In this document: in pieces, positions 1 to 4,171 of the stretch | Position numbering within the stretch: the stretch's first letter is position 1 | How the letters are laid out: each line of letters begins with the position of its first letter | From: Chloroflexota bacterium | Lineage (GTDB): Bacteria > Chloroflexota > Anaerolineae > Aggregatilineales > Phototrophicaceae | Reading direction: 5' to 3' | DNA: 5,424 bases | Assembly (NCBI GenBank): GCA_023430545.1 | Contig: JAEZAF010000183.1 | Span: 1 to 5,424 of the forward strand | The notes under the pieces: model-generated | Seen by the model: the letters and a program-made list of their open reading frames with translations, nothing else | Database searches by the model: none | What the model was told of the DNA's origin: nothing | Made by a program: the position numbers and the translations under genes

Positions 1-239
1 AGATACAGCCACATGTGCAGGCCGCCCAGCAAACGGTAATCGAGGGCGGTCAGGAGCAGCATCACGACAGTGCCAATCGCGGCATACAGAATCTGGTCTG
101 GCAGACGGCTGATCAGTTCAGGGTCGATAGCGCCCATTGTCGCGCTGCGGATCATCAGCAGGCCGAAGACGATCAGCACACCGACGGCCCCGAACAGGAC
201 GAAATCGAAACGGCTCCAGATACTTGTGTTGTTATCCAT
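1..239 (-). CDS. rodA: RodA/FtsW/SpoVE family cell-shape protein, N-terminal part (cut by window edge)
   Basis: Reading the minus strand from the ATG at 239 gives an open frame of 79 codons that runs off the left edge. It begins MDNNTSIWSRFDFVLFGAVG, followed by a hydrophobic helix (about residues 12-31) ending in 'LMIRSAT'. Next come a short polar loop and 'DQILYAAIGTVVMLLLTALDYRLL' split over a second helix (about 49-67). This pattern (a first helix ending in a short [I/Y]SA[T/S] motif, a polar segment with Asp/Gln, a second helix, then a 'DYR' turn) is typical of the first two membrane segments of SEDS peptidoglycan glycosyltransferases. These polymerise lipid II at the inner membrane with a class B PBP, for elongation (RodA) or division (FtsW). 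RodA seems more likely than FtsW from the short N-terminus, but the two cannot be separated on 79 residues. No strong Shine-Dalgarno is visible before the ATG. Most of the protein, including the catalytic Asp region, lies outside the window. Confidence 0.8.
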   Translation of the reverse strand, partial: MDNNTSIWSRFDFVLFGAVGVLIVFGLLMIRSATMGAIDPELISRLPDQILYAAIGTVVMLLLTALDYRLLGGLHMWLY

Positions 240-276
240 ACGCGAGATCAAAAGCTCAAAACTGACAGGACTGCCT

Positions 277-307
277 ATTATAGCGCTGGTATGCAGAGCG
301 GTGTAAG
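277..307 (-). promoter_or_regulatory. Probable SigA-type promoter of the rodA-like gene
   Basis: On the minus strand a perfect -10 hexamer TATAAT lies at 282-277. A -35-like CTTACA (4 of 6 matches to TTGACA) lies at 307-302, with a rather long 19-bp spacer. Transcription would start near 270, leaving a leader of about 30 nt before the ATG at 239. The -10 is convincing; the -35 and spacer are not optimal. Confidence 0.5.
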
Positions 308-419
308 TGTGGGATGCGTCCGACCCCATTTGCAGCGGGTTAAGGGATCATAAGGCAGAATGGCCCGCTTTTTTGGTCCACTTCGTTTGAAAATTCGAAC
401 CGCGCAACTCGAACATTCG

Positions 420-428
420 TGCTATACT
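420..428 (+). promoter_or_regulatory. Possible extended -10 promoter reading into the repeat region
   Basis: TGC-TATACT at 420-428 is an extended -10 motif (TGn plus a hexamer matching TATAAT at 5 of 6). The same nine bases, TGCTATACT, occur at the tRNA-Ser promoter (1479-1487). No good -35 is seen at 17 bp, which extended -10 promoters can tolerate. Transcription would start near 435 and run into the tandem repeats. Upstream, GTTTGAAAATTCGAAC (385-400) forms a near-palindrome, and TCGAAC recurs at 410-415, which could be a binding site. No gene is recognised downstream on this strand, so function is unproven. Confidence 0.3.
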
Positions 429-484
429 ATGAGGTTCCTGCACCTTAACATCAGATCTCGATATGGCTGCCAGAAGCGCCGTAG

Positions 485-552
485 TTGCAGCAACCCTAAG
501 TTGCCACAAGCACATTGCAGCAACCCTAAGTTGCTACAAGCACTTTGCAGCA
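485..552. repeat. 30-bp tandem repeat, two full copies plus a partial third
   Basis: Copy 1 is 485-514, copy 2 is 515-544, and a third copy starts at 545 but matches only TTGCAGCA before diverging. The core of each full copy is TTGCAGCAACCCTAAGTTGC, followed by C or T and then ACAAGCAC. Each core holds an inverted repeat AGCAAC-CCTAA-GTTGCT, perfect in copy 2, with one A/C mismatch in copy 1. A flanking TTG/CAA extends the stem across one mismatch. A related sequence with the loop reduced to TT (AGCAACTTGTTGCTACAAGCA) lies at 623-643, and CCCTTAAGTTGCTGCA at 831-846 resembles the core again. The 30-bp period equals ten codons, so any frame through it repeats at the protein level. Confidence 0.85.
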
Positions 553-590
553 GAATCGTGCAGCAAACTTTTAATTTGAGGGGAAAACCC

Positions 591-628
591 GTTGTTGCCG
601 CACAAAATTTTTGTGCAGCAGCAGCAAC
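591..628. repeat. Two-tier inverted repeat (palindrome)
   Basis: The centre is GCACAAAA-T-TTTTGTGC at 600-616, an exact palindrome with one central base. Outside it, GTTGTTGC (591-598) pairs with GCAGCAAC (621-628), with one G-T wobble and a small internal loop. There is no T run after the hairpin on either strand, so it does not look like a simple intrinsic terminator. Confidence 0.65.
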
Positions 629-653
629 TTGTTGCTACAAGCAGCAGCAACAA
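629..653. repeat. Inverted repeat, 8-bp stem
   Basis: TTGTTGCT (629-636) and AGCAACAA (646-653) are perfect complements around a 9-base loop. It directly abuts the preceding palindrome and uses the same GTTGCT/AGCAAC arms as the 30-bp tandem repeat. Confidence 0.6.
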
Positions 654-694
654 ACAGCAGCCTTTGTGGCGCATTGCGGCGCATTTGCTGTATC

Positions 695-716
695 TTGTGG
701 CGGATTTACGCCGCAA
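695..716. repeat. Inverted repeat, 8-bp stem, G+C-rich variant
   Basis: TTGTGGCG (695-702) pairs with CGCCGCAA (709-716) around the loop GATTTA, with one G-T wobble. The TTGYGGC/GCCGCAA arms look like a G+C-shifted form of the TTGYAGC/GCTACAA arms of the hairpins upstream. Confidence 0.55.
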
Positions 717-858
717 TTCTGCCATTGTCGCCGGTTTTGAGGGGAAAAATGATTCCAGTGGCGCATTTTTTTCGCGCCGCCGCCACCGCCACAAGCGCCA
801 GACGCCAGAAAACGCCTGTTGTCTGTAATGCCCTTAAGTTGCTGCATACCTGTGCAGA

Positions 859-1317
859 TTACGCGTTGCGCCGGATGATCAGGTAGATACCGGTGAGAAT
901 CCCGAGTGCGCCGAGTGCAGGCATCGCCCAGAGCAAAGGCTGCTGATCGGTGCTGAACTGGTTGGCAAGCGGATAGCTGGCAAAAGCTGGAATCAACTGT
1001 GTCATGTGGACAAAGGCGGCGATCACCAGCAGGCCGAGGAGGATCAGCCCCAGACCGCGCAGGATGCGGCTGCGACGGGCGCGGCGGTTCTGCCGTGCGA
1101 AATACTGATCCTGTTCCTTCGTGACAGCGGACGCAACCGGGACGGCTGCCACAACCGGCGGGACCACTGCGGGCCGGTCCGCCGGGGCCATCTGCTCGAT
1201 TTTGCCCAGCCACTGCCGCGCTGTGGGGTGGTCGATGGTACGGAGAATAGCACGGGCTTCGTCGAAGCGCTTCTCGCGGATTAACTCTCGTGCGGCTTCC
1301 ATCTTCGCTTTGGACAT
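859..1317 (-). CDS. Small protein with helical N-terminus and two membrane segments, function unknown
   Basis: This is a 152-residue protein from the ATG at 1317. A GTG four codons upstream (1329) is also in frame, but AGGAG (1335-1331) lies only one base before it, whereas it sits 13 nt before the ATG. The GAG within GTGAGAG is closer to the ATG, and the product MSKAKMEAARELI then starts naturally. Residues 1-42 are helical and charged (AARELIREKRFDEARAILRT, then IDHPTARQWLGKI), resembling a single TPR-like helical pair. Residues 48-66 form a Pro/Val/Ala-rich linker. RRARRSR (about 79-85) is a basic stop before membrane helix 1 (about 87-107), and helix 2 spans about 129-147, ending IYLIIRRNA. 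By positive-inside logic both ends would be cytoplasmic with a short outside loop (108-128). I recognise the N-terminal pattern from Chloroflexota proteins of unknown function but can assign no activity. The gene stands alone. Confidence 0.75.
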   Translation of the reverse strand: MSKAKMEAARELIREKRFDEARAILRTIDHPTARQWLGKIEQMAPADRPAVVPPVVAAVPVASAVTKEQDQYFARQNRRARRSRILRGLGLILLGLLVIAAFVHMTQLIPAFASYPLANQFSTDQQPLLWAMPALGALGILTGIYLIIRRNA

Positions 1318-1353
1318 GGTGACTCTCACACTCCTGTACCGGGTCGGGCAGTC

Positions 1354-1375
1354 TCAGATTGTGAATCTGATTATA
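1354..1375 (-). promoter_or_regulatory. -10 element and overlapping inverted repeat for the two-TM protein gene
   Basis: On the minus strand TATAAT, a perfect -10 hexamer, lies at 1375-1370. I see no good -35 at the expected distance (TCGCAG region). Directly downstream and touching the -10 is a perfect inverted repeat TCAGATT-GTG-AATCTGA (1354-1370), which would cover the transcription start. It could be an operator or form a small hairpin at the 5' end of the mRNA. Confidence 0.45.
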
Positions 1376-1395
1376 GTGAAAAAGCAAAAGCCTGC

Positions 1396-1421
1396 GACCG
1401 ATTCTGGTTGTCAGATCGGTC
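1396..1421. repeat. Inverted repeat upstream of the two-TM gene promoter
   Basis: GACCGAT (1396-1402) and ATCGGTC (1415-1421) are perfect complements. Inside them CTG (1404-1406) pairs with CAG (1412-1414) around GTTGT, with T1403 bulged. It covers or adjoins the -35 position of the minus-strand promoter and lies between that promoter and the divergent tRNA promoter. A regulator site is plausible; no terminator T run follows. Confidence 0.4.
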
Positions 1422-1458
1422 TGTCAAAAGCTGATGACACCTGCCTGCGAAATCGGGA

Positions 1459-1487
1459 TACACAAACGGCATGAGTTTTGCTATACT
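1459..1487 (+). promoter_or_regulatory. Promoter of the tRNA-Ser gene
   Basis: TACACA (1459-1464, 4 of 6 to TTGACA), a 17-bp spacer and TATACT (1482-1487, 5 of 6 to TATAAT) preceded by TGC, making an extended -10. Transcription would start near 1494, a few bases before the mature tRNA 5' end at 1498, so the 5' leader would be very short. Confidence 0.6.
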
Positions 1488-1497
1488 GTGCCGCACT

Positions 1498-1582
1498 GGA
1501 GAGGTCGCATAGTGGACTAGTGCGCTCGCCTGGAACGCGAGTATGGGTAACACCATCGTGGGTTCGAATCCCACCCTCTCCG
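1498..1582 (+). tRNA. tRNA-Ser, anticodon GGA
   Basis: The 85 bases fold as a class II tRNA. The acceptor stem is GGAGAGG (1498-1504) with CCTCTCC (1575-1581) and discriminator G1582. The D arm is GCA/TGC. The anticodon stem CTCGC/GCGAG carries the loop CTGGAAC, giving anticodon GGA at 1532-1534. A long variable arm follows (ATGG/CCAT around GTAACA), and the T arm GTGGG-TTCGAAT-CCCAC is perfect. The long variable arm together with the G discriminator and GGA anticodon fits serine (codons UCC and UCU). CCA is not encoded (CTA follows G1582), so it must be added after transcription. The gene has its own promoter and terminator and is not in an operon. Confidence 0.97.
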
Positions 1583-1617
1583 CTACCAGTCCTGACCGGT
1601 AACGAGGGACTCACACG

Positions 1618-1651
1618 AAGCGCCAACAGATTATGTTGGCGCTTTGTATTG
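1618..1651 (+). terminator. Intrinsic terminator after tRNA-Ser
   Basis: AAGCGCCAACA (1618-1628) and TGTTGGCGCTT (1634-1644) form a perfect 11-bp stem with loop GATTA, followed by the T-rich TTGTATT. It lies 36 nt after the tRNA 3' end. Confidence 0.85.
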
Positions 1652-1658
1652 ATGACAG

Positions 1659-1687
1659 GTCTGAAAAGATTTTCGTCAGACGTTTTT
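1659..1687 (+). terminator. Possible second (backup) terminator
   Basis: GTCTGA (1659-1664) pairs with TCAGAC (1676-1681), with A/T-rich inner pairing, followed by GTTTTTC. It is weaker than the hairpin just upstream. It sits between the tRNA and the convergent PhyH gene, so it could stop read-through into the antisense strand of that gene. Confidence 0.4.
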
Positions 1688-1718
1688 CAGTTCAACCGGT
1701 GCGGATAAACACGCCGGA

Positions 1719-2555
1719 TTATTCCGACCTTCCCGGAAATGGCTTTTCCGCATCGACAATCGCGAACTCTTGTGCCGGTTCAACCCACACACCACACTGG
1801 CTGCCTGCTTCGCTCGCGTCCAGTTCGACGACAGTGCCATCCATGCGCAGTGCAGGATGATACCAGTGGAAGACCTCACGAGCACTGCCTTCGATATAAT
1901 GCCCGATCAATGATCTGCGGAACCGGTTTTCGCTGACATTCGGTTTGCTGCCGTGGACCAGTGATCCGTTGAAGAAGAGCACGCTGCCGGGTTCCATGAC
2001 GACCGGGCGCACTTCCTGACCTTCCGGGATTTCAACGGTTACATCCGTGAAACTGGCGGTGGTATCGGCTTCGGCTGCGCACAGAATCGGCCAGTTCTGG
2101 CTTCCGGGGACGACTTCCAGACAGCCGTTTTCTTCATCGCATGCGTCAAGTGCCAGCCATGCGGCAATGCACGTCCCGGGCTGCACACGCAGATAATAGT
2201 TGTCCTGATGAAGTGCCTGCCCCCGTGCCTTTGGTGGTTTGAAATACAGCATCGTCTGCACGGCAAACGGCTCGATACCAAGCAGGGTCGTCAGGCATTC
2301 TCTCAATCGCGCATCGAGCATCCAGTTGAGGCTGACCTCGTCCCAGCGATGCATATGGATCATACGCGGGTAACGCTTCAGTGGATCACTGCTGGCAGGG
2401 TTAATGCCTGCATCATCACCGGGATAGGTCCCCGCAGTGCGCAGGTTCATGAAGTGGTCACGGTAAAAATCAACTTCTTCAGGGGTGAATAAACCTTCAA
2501 TAACAACATAGCCATTTTCGTCAAAAAACTGCTTTTTTTCGGGGCTGACCAGCAT
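1719..2555 (-). CDS. Phytanoyl-CoA dioxygenase (PhyH) family Fe(II)/2-oxoglutarate oxygenase
   Basis: The 278-residue protein starts at the ATG at 2555, chosen because GAGGTG (2565-2560) lies 4 nt upstream; an in-frame ATG at 2606 has no such site. The N-terminus 'QFFDENGYVVIEGLFTPEEV' (residues 9-28) is the classic PhyH opening. The metal-binding HxD is H116-Q-D118 in 'RGQALHQDNYYLR', the distal histidine is H201 in 'LVHGSKPN', and R213 in 'FRRSLIGHY' fits the 2-oxoglutarate-binding arginine about 12 residues later. 'AAWLALDACDEENGCLEVVPGSQ' spans the usual core strands (131-153, residues split here by the family motif NGCLEVVPGS). All three iron ligands are present, so an active hydroxylase is expected. 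Family members hydroxylate lipids, amino acids or small metabolites, and the substrate cannot be read from sequence. The gene is divergent from the LLM oxidoreductase and convergent with tRNA-Ser. Confidence 0.93.
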   Translation of the reverse strand: MLVSPEKKQFFDENGYVVIEGLFTPEEVDFYRDHFMNLRTAGTYPGDDAGINPASSDPLKRYPRMIHMHRWDEVSLNWMLDARLRECLTTLLGIEPFAVQTMLYFKPPKARGQALHQDNYYLRVQPGTCIAAWLALDACDEENGCLEVVPGSQNWPILCAAEADTTASFTDVTVEIPEGQEVRPVVMEPGSVLFFNGSLVHGSKPNVSENRFRRSLIGHYIEGSAREVFHWYHPALRMDGTVVELDASEAGSQCGVWVEPAQEFAIVDAEKPFPGRSE

Positions 2556-2589
2556 ACTACACCTCGTGTGAAAATTTGATCTGAAGGTT

Positions 2590-2595
2590 AGTATA
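2590..2595 (-). promoter_or_regulatory. Possible -10 element of the PhyH gene
   Basis: TATACT on the minus strand at 2595-2590 matches TATAAT at 5 of 6 and would start transcription near 2583, giving a leader of about 28 nt. No convincing -35 is found at 17 bp (GCAGCA at 2618-2613), so activator dependence or a different promoter is possible. Confidence 0.35.
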
Positions 2596-2741
2596 ACGCA
2601 TATCATCGACGCTGCTGCACCGCAGGTACGGCTTGATCAGCGTGCGCCGGTGGTCCTGTTTTGCAGATAATCATCAGGTTTGGACATCCAGCACGATTTC
2701 ATCGAATTATCCGGCATATACCTGAACCCTGAAATAACTCT

Positions 2742-2770
2742 ATGACAATGCTTACCCAACATCACGTAAT
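2742..2770 (+). promoter_or_regulatory. Probable promoter of the LLM oxidoreductase gene
   Basis: ATGACA (2742-2747, 5 of 6 to TTGACA), a spacer of exactly 17 bp, and CGTAAT (2765-2770, 4 of 6 to TATAAT). The start would fall near 2777, just before the inverted repeat at 2780-2814. Confidence 0.4.
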
Positions 2771-2779
2771 GCTCTCTCA

Positions 2780-2814
2780 TCTGGACACATCAGATATGCA
2801 TAACGATGTCCAGA
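2780..2814. repeat. Inverted repeat in the leader of the LLM oxidoreductase gene
   Basis: TCTGGACACATC (2780-2791) and GATGTCCAGA (2805-2814) are complementary over 10 bp with a 2-base bulge, around a 13-base loop. The right arm ends 6 nt before the Shine-Dalgarno AAGGAG (2821-2826). The half-site TGGACATC also occurs at 2681-2688. It may be an operator near the transcription start or an mRNA hairpin next to the ribosome binding site. Confidence 0.5.
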
Positions 2815-2835
2815 GCGTATAAGGAGTAATCTGCC

Positions 2836-3936
2836 TTGACTGAGAATAATGGCGCGGGTCCGGTTTCCGCGCATCACGAACCCTTTGAAATCGGTGTCTA
2901 TTCATTTGCCGAGCTGACACCCGATCCGCAGACCGGACAGATGATCACACCATCGCAGCGCATTCATGATCTGCTGGAGACGATCGAGCTGGCGGATCAG
3001 GTCGGGTTGGATTCGTTCGGCGTCGGTGAGCATCACCGCCCGGATTTTGTCTCATCGGCCCCGGCGGTGATTCTGGCGGCAGCGGCAGCCCGTACCAAGA
3101 ACATCAAACTCGGCAGCGCGGTGACCGTCCTTAGTTCCGATGATCCGGTGCGTGTGTTTCAGGATTTTGCCACACTCGACCTGATCTCCAAAGGACGGGC
3201 GGAGATCGTGGCTGGTCGCGGCTCATTCATTGAGTCGTTTCCGCTGTTCGGCTACGACCTCAAGGACTATGACACGCTTTTCAGTGAAAAACTGGAACTG
3301 CTGATGCGCCTGCGCGAGTCCGAGTATGTGAGCTGGACTGGGAAGCATCGGGCAGCGCTGGAAAATCAGGGTGTGTATCCCCGGCCCTATCAGGAACAAC
3401 TGCCGATCTGGATCGCAGTTGGCGGCACACCGGAGTCGGTAGTGCGTGCGGGGACACTCGGCCTGCCGCTGGCGCTGGCGATTATCGGCGGGATGCCGGA
3501 GCGCTTCGCCCCACTGATCGACCTGTACTATCGCGCGGCTGACCATGCCGGTCAGGATCGCTCGAAGCTGAAAGTCAGCATCAACTCGCACGGTTTTATT
3601 GCCGATACCACACGCGATGCGATTGACCAGTCCTTCCCGTCGGTGGCGGTGACGATGAACAAAATCGGACGTGAGCGCGGCTGGCCGCCGATGACCAGGC
3701 AGCAGTATGAGGCATCCGCCGGACTGCGCGGGGCTAACTTCGTCGGTAACCCGGATGAGATCATCGAGAAGATCCTGTTCCAGCACGAGATCTTCAACCA
3801 TCAGCGCGTGCTGATTCAGTTGAGCGTGGGGACGATGCCGCATCATCAGATCATGCATGCGATTGAACTTCTCGGCACGAAGGTCGCGCCGGTCGTGCGT
3901 AAGGAAATCGCATCACGGGTGATGAGCAAAAGCTAA
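2836..3936 (+). CDS. LLM-class (luciferase-like) flavin-dependent oxidoreductase
   Basis: This is a 366-residue protein with a TTG start at 2836, supported by AAGGAG at 2821-2826 (9-nt spacing); no in-frame ATG lies upstream. It is a bacterial-luciferase-like TIM barrel. 'FEIGVYSFAEL' (17-27) is the first strand, 'VGLDSFGVGEHHRPDF' (56-71) carries the GEHH signature, and 'KNIKLGSAVTVLSSDDPVRV' (88-107) follows. 'GRAEIVAGRGSFIESFPLFG' (120-139) is the flavin-phosphate-side motif, and 'LPIWIAVGGTPESV' (189-202) lies late in the barrel. Length and these motifs fit the Atu2307/SP_0267-type LLM family (TIGR03858-like), whose members bind FMN or F420 and are largely uncharacterised. The natural substrate is unknown. 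The gene is a single unit with its own promoter and terminator, divergent from the PhyH oxygenase. Confidence 0.93.
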   Translation: MTENNGAGPVSAHHEPFEIGVYSFAELTPDPQTGQMITPSQRIHDLLETIELADQVGLDSFGVGEHHRPDFVSSAPAVILAAAAARTKNIKLGSAVTVLSSDDPVRVFQDFATLDLISKGRAEIVAGRGSFIESFPLFGYDLKDYDTLFSEKLELLMRLRESEYVSWTGKHRAALENQGVYPRPYQEQLPIWIAVGGTPESVVRAGTLGLPLALAIIGGMPERFAPLIDLYYRAADHAGQDRSKLKVSINSHGFIADTTRDAIDQSFPSVAVTMNKIGRERGWPPMTRQQYEASAGLRGANFVGNPDEIIEKILFQHEIFNHQRVLIQLSVGTMPHHQIMHAIELLGTKVAPVVRKEIASRVMSKS

Positions 3937-4022
3937 CGGCTGGCTGGTGGACATTCACGGGGAAAGCATTCCCTGGGGGGTGCATTCTTGCGGCCCGCGC
4001 CGGATAACCATTCCGATATTCC

Positions 4023-4056
4023 AAAACCACCGACAACGCCTCGGTGGTTTTTGTTT
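4023..4056 (+). terminator. Strong intrinsic terminator after the LLM oxidoreductase gene
   Basis: AAAACCACCGA (4023-4033) pairs perfectly with TCGGTGGTTTT (4041-4051) around the loop CAACGCC, followed by TGTTT. The 11-bp stem and T run are typical. It lies about 86 nt after the stop codon, and the stretch between (3937-4022) shows only a small GGGAA-AGCA-TTCCC hairpin at 3960-3973. Confidence 0.88.
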
Positions 4057-4082
4057 CCAAGCGAGAGCAGGGTCAGGAAGCA

Positions 4083-4117
4083 CGGGTGATAATAGGCGCG
4101 TCGGGTGATGTGAGGCG
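4083..4117 (+). repeat. Two 16-bp direct repeats upstream of the GH13 gene
   Basis: CGGGTGATAATAGGCG (4083-4098) and CGGGTGATGTGAGGCG (4102-4117) differ at 3 positions and are spaced 19 bp apart, just under two helical turns. They lie before a possible -10 (TAAAAT, 4131-4136). The shared 8-mer CGGGTGAT also occurs at 3916-3923 inside the 3' end of the LLM gene. A regulator binding to tandem sites is plausible but unproven. Confidence 0.45.
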
Positions 4118-4130
4118 GAGCGGCGGCCTT

Positions 4131-4136
4131 TAAAAT
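4131..4136 (+). promoter_or_regulatory. Possible -10 element of the GH13 gene
   Basis: TAAAAT matches TATAAT at 5 of 6 and would place the start near 4143, about 29 nt before the ATG. The -35 position (ATGTGA, 4108-4113) is weak and lies within the second direct repeat, which suggests an activator. GATAAT at 4088-4093 is an alternative -10. Confidence 0.3.
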
Positions 4137-4171
4137 GGACGCTTTGTCGGCAAAGGACTAAAGGACAAGCC

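Larger units (their letters stand above)
575..748. repeat. Identical 13-mers 161 bp apart marking a diverged long repeat
   Basis: TTTGAGGGGAAAA occurs at 575-587 and again at 736-748. What follows each copy is similar in layout. After copy 1 comes an A/T run inside GCAC...GTGC, then GCAGCAGCAAC and GCTACAAGCAGCAG. After copy 2 comes GGCGC, a T run and GCGCC, then GCCGCCACC and GCCACAAGCGCCAG. The second looks like a G+C-richer variant of the first with small gaps. Conceptual translations in one frame reflect this (LRGK-P-V-A...AAAT in both). I infer two diverged copies of a unit of roughly 160 bp; the identical 13-mers are directly visible, the wider homology is inference. Confidence 0.5.
308..858. 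other. Repeat-rich intergenic region with no convincing gene
   Basis: About 550 bases separate the stop codon of the two-TM protein gene (minus, ends at 859) from the promoter of the rodA-like gene. Several frames are open here, but they are rich in Gln, Cys, Ala and Arg from CAG/GCA/TGC/CGC runs. None has a ribosome binding site or recognisable protein family, so I treat them as spurious. The region holds a 30-bp tandem repeat (485-552), at least three hairpin-forming inverted repeats (591-628, 629-653, 695-716), a pair of identical 13-mers (575-587 and 736-748) and a GCC/CGC-rich tract (761-805). One plus-strand frame, 463-828, is interrupted only by a TGA at 577-579. Possible readings are an intergenic repeat element, a structured RNA or a decayed sequence. 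Confidence 0.7.

Noticed and set aside
334..374. AGCGGG...CCCGCT followed by six T on the plus strand, like a terminator
   Set aside because: The loop is 24 bases and the stem only 6 bp, and no plus-strand gene ends upstream of it. It may be chance.
485..653. A CRISPR-like array because of repeated hairpin units
   Set aside because: The units are directly tandem without unique spacers, only two are complete, and no cas gene is near.
360..886. Several open frames on both strands in the repeat region
   Set aside because: They overlap each other, are rich in Gln/Cys/Arg from simple codon runs, lack ribosome binding sites and match no family I know.
1498..1582. tRNA-Ser as an integration (att) site for a mobile element
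   Set aside because: No integrase gene and no second copy of the tRNA 3' end are present in the window; a terminator and an ordinary gene follow.
1588..1611. AGTCC...GGACT inverted repeat after the tRNA
   Set aside because: Only 5 bp with a 14-base loop and no T run; the real terminator follows at 1618-1651.
3223..3858. Long minus-strand open frame opposite the LLM oxidoreductase
   Set aside because: It is a shadow of the plus-strand gene, whose family motifs are clear; the minus frame has no recognisable motif or ribosome binding site.
3911..3924. Perfect palindrome CATCAC-GG-GTGATG at the end of the LLM gene
   Set aside because: It lies in coding sequence, has no T run after it, and a strong terminator exists further on; kept only as a third copy of CGGGTGAT.
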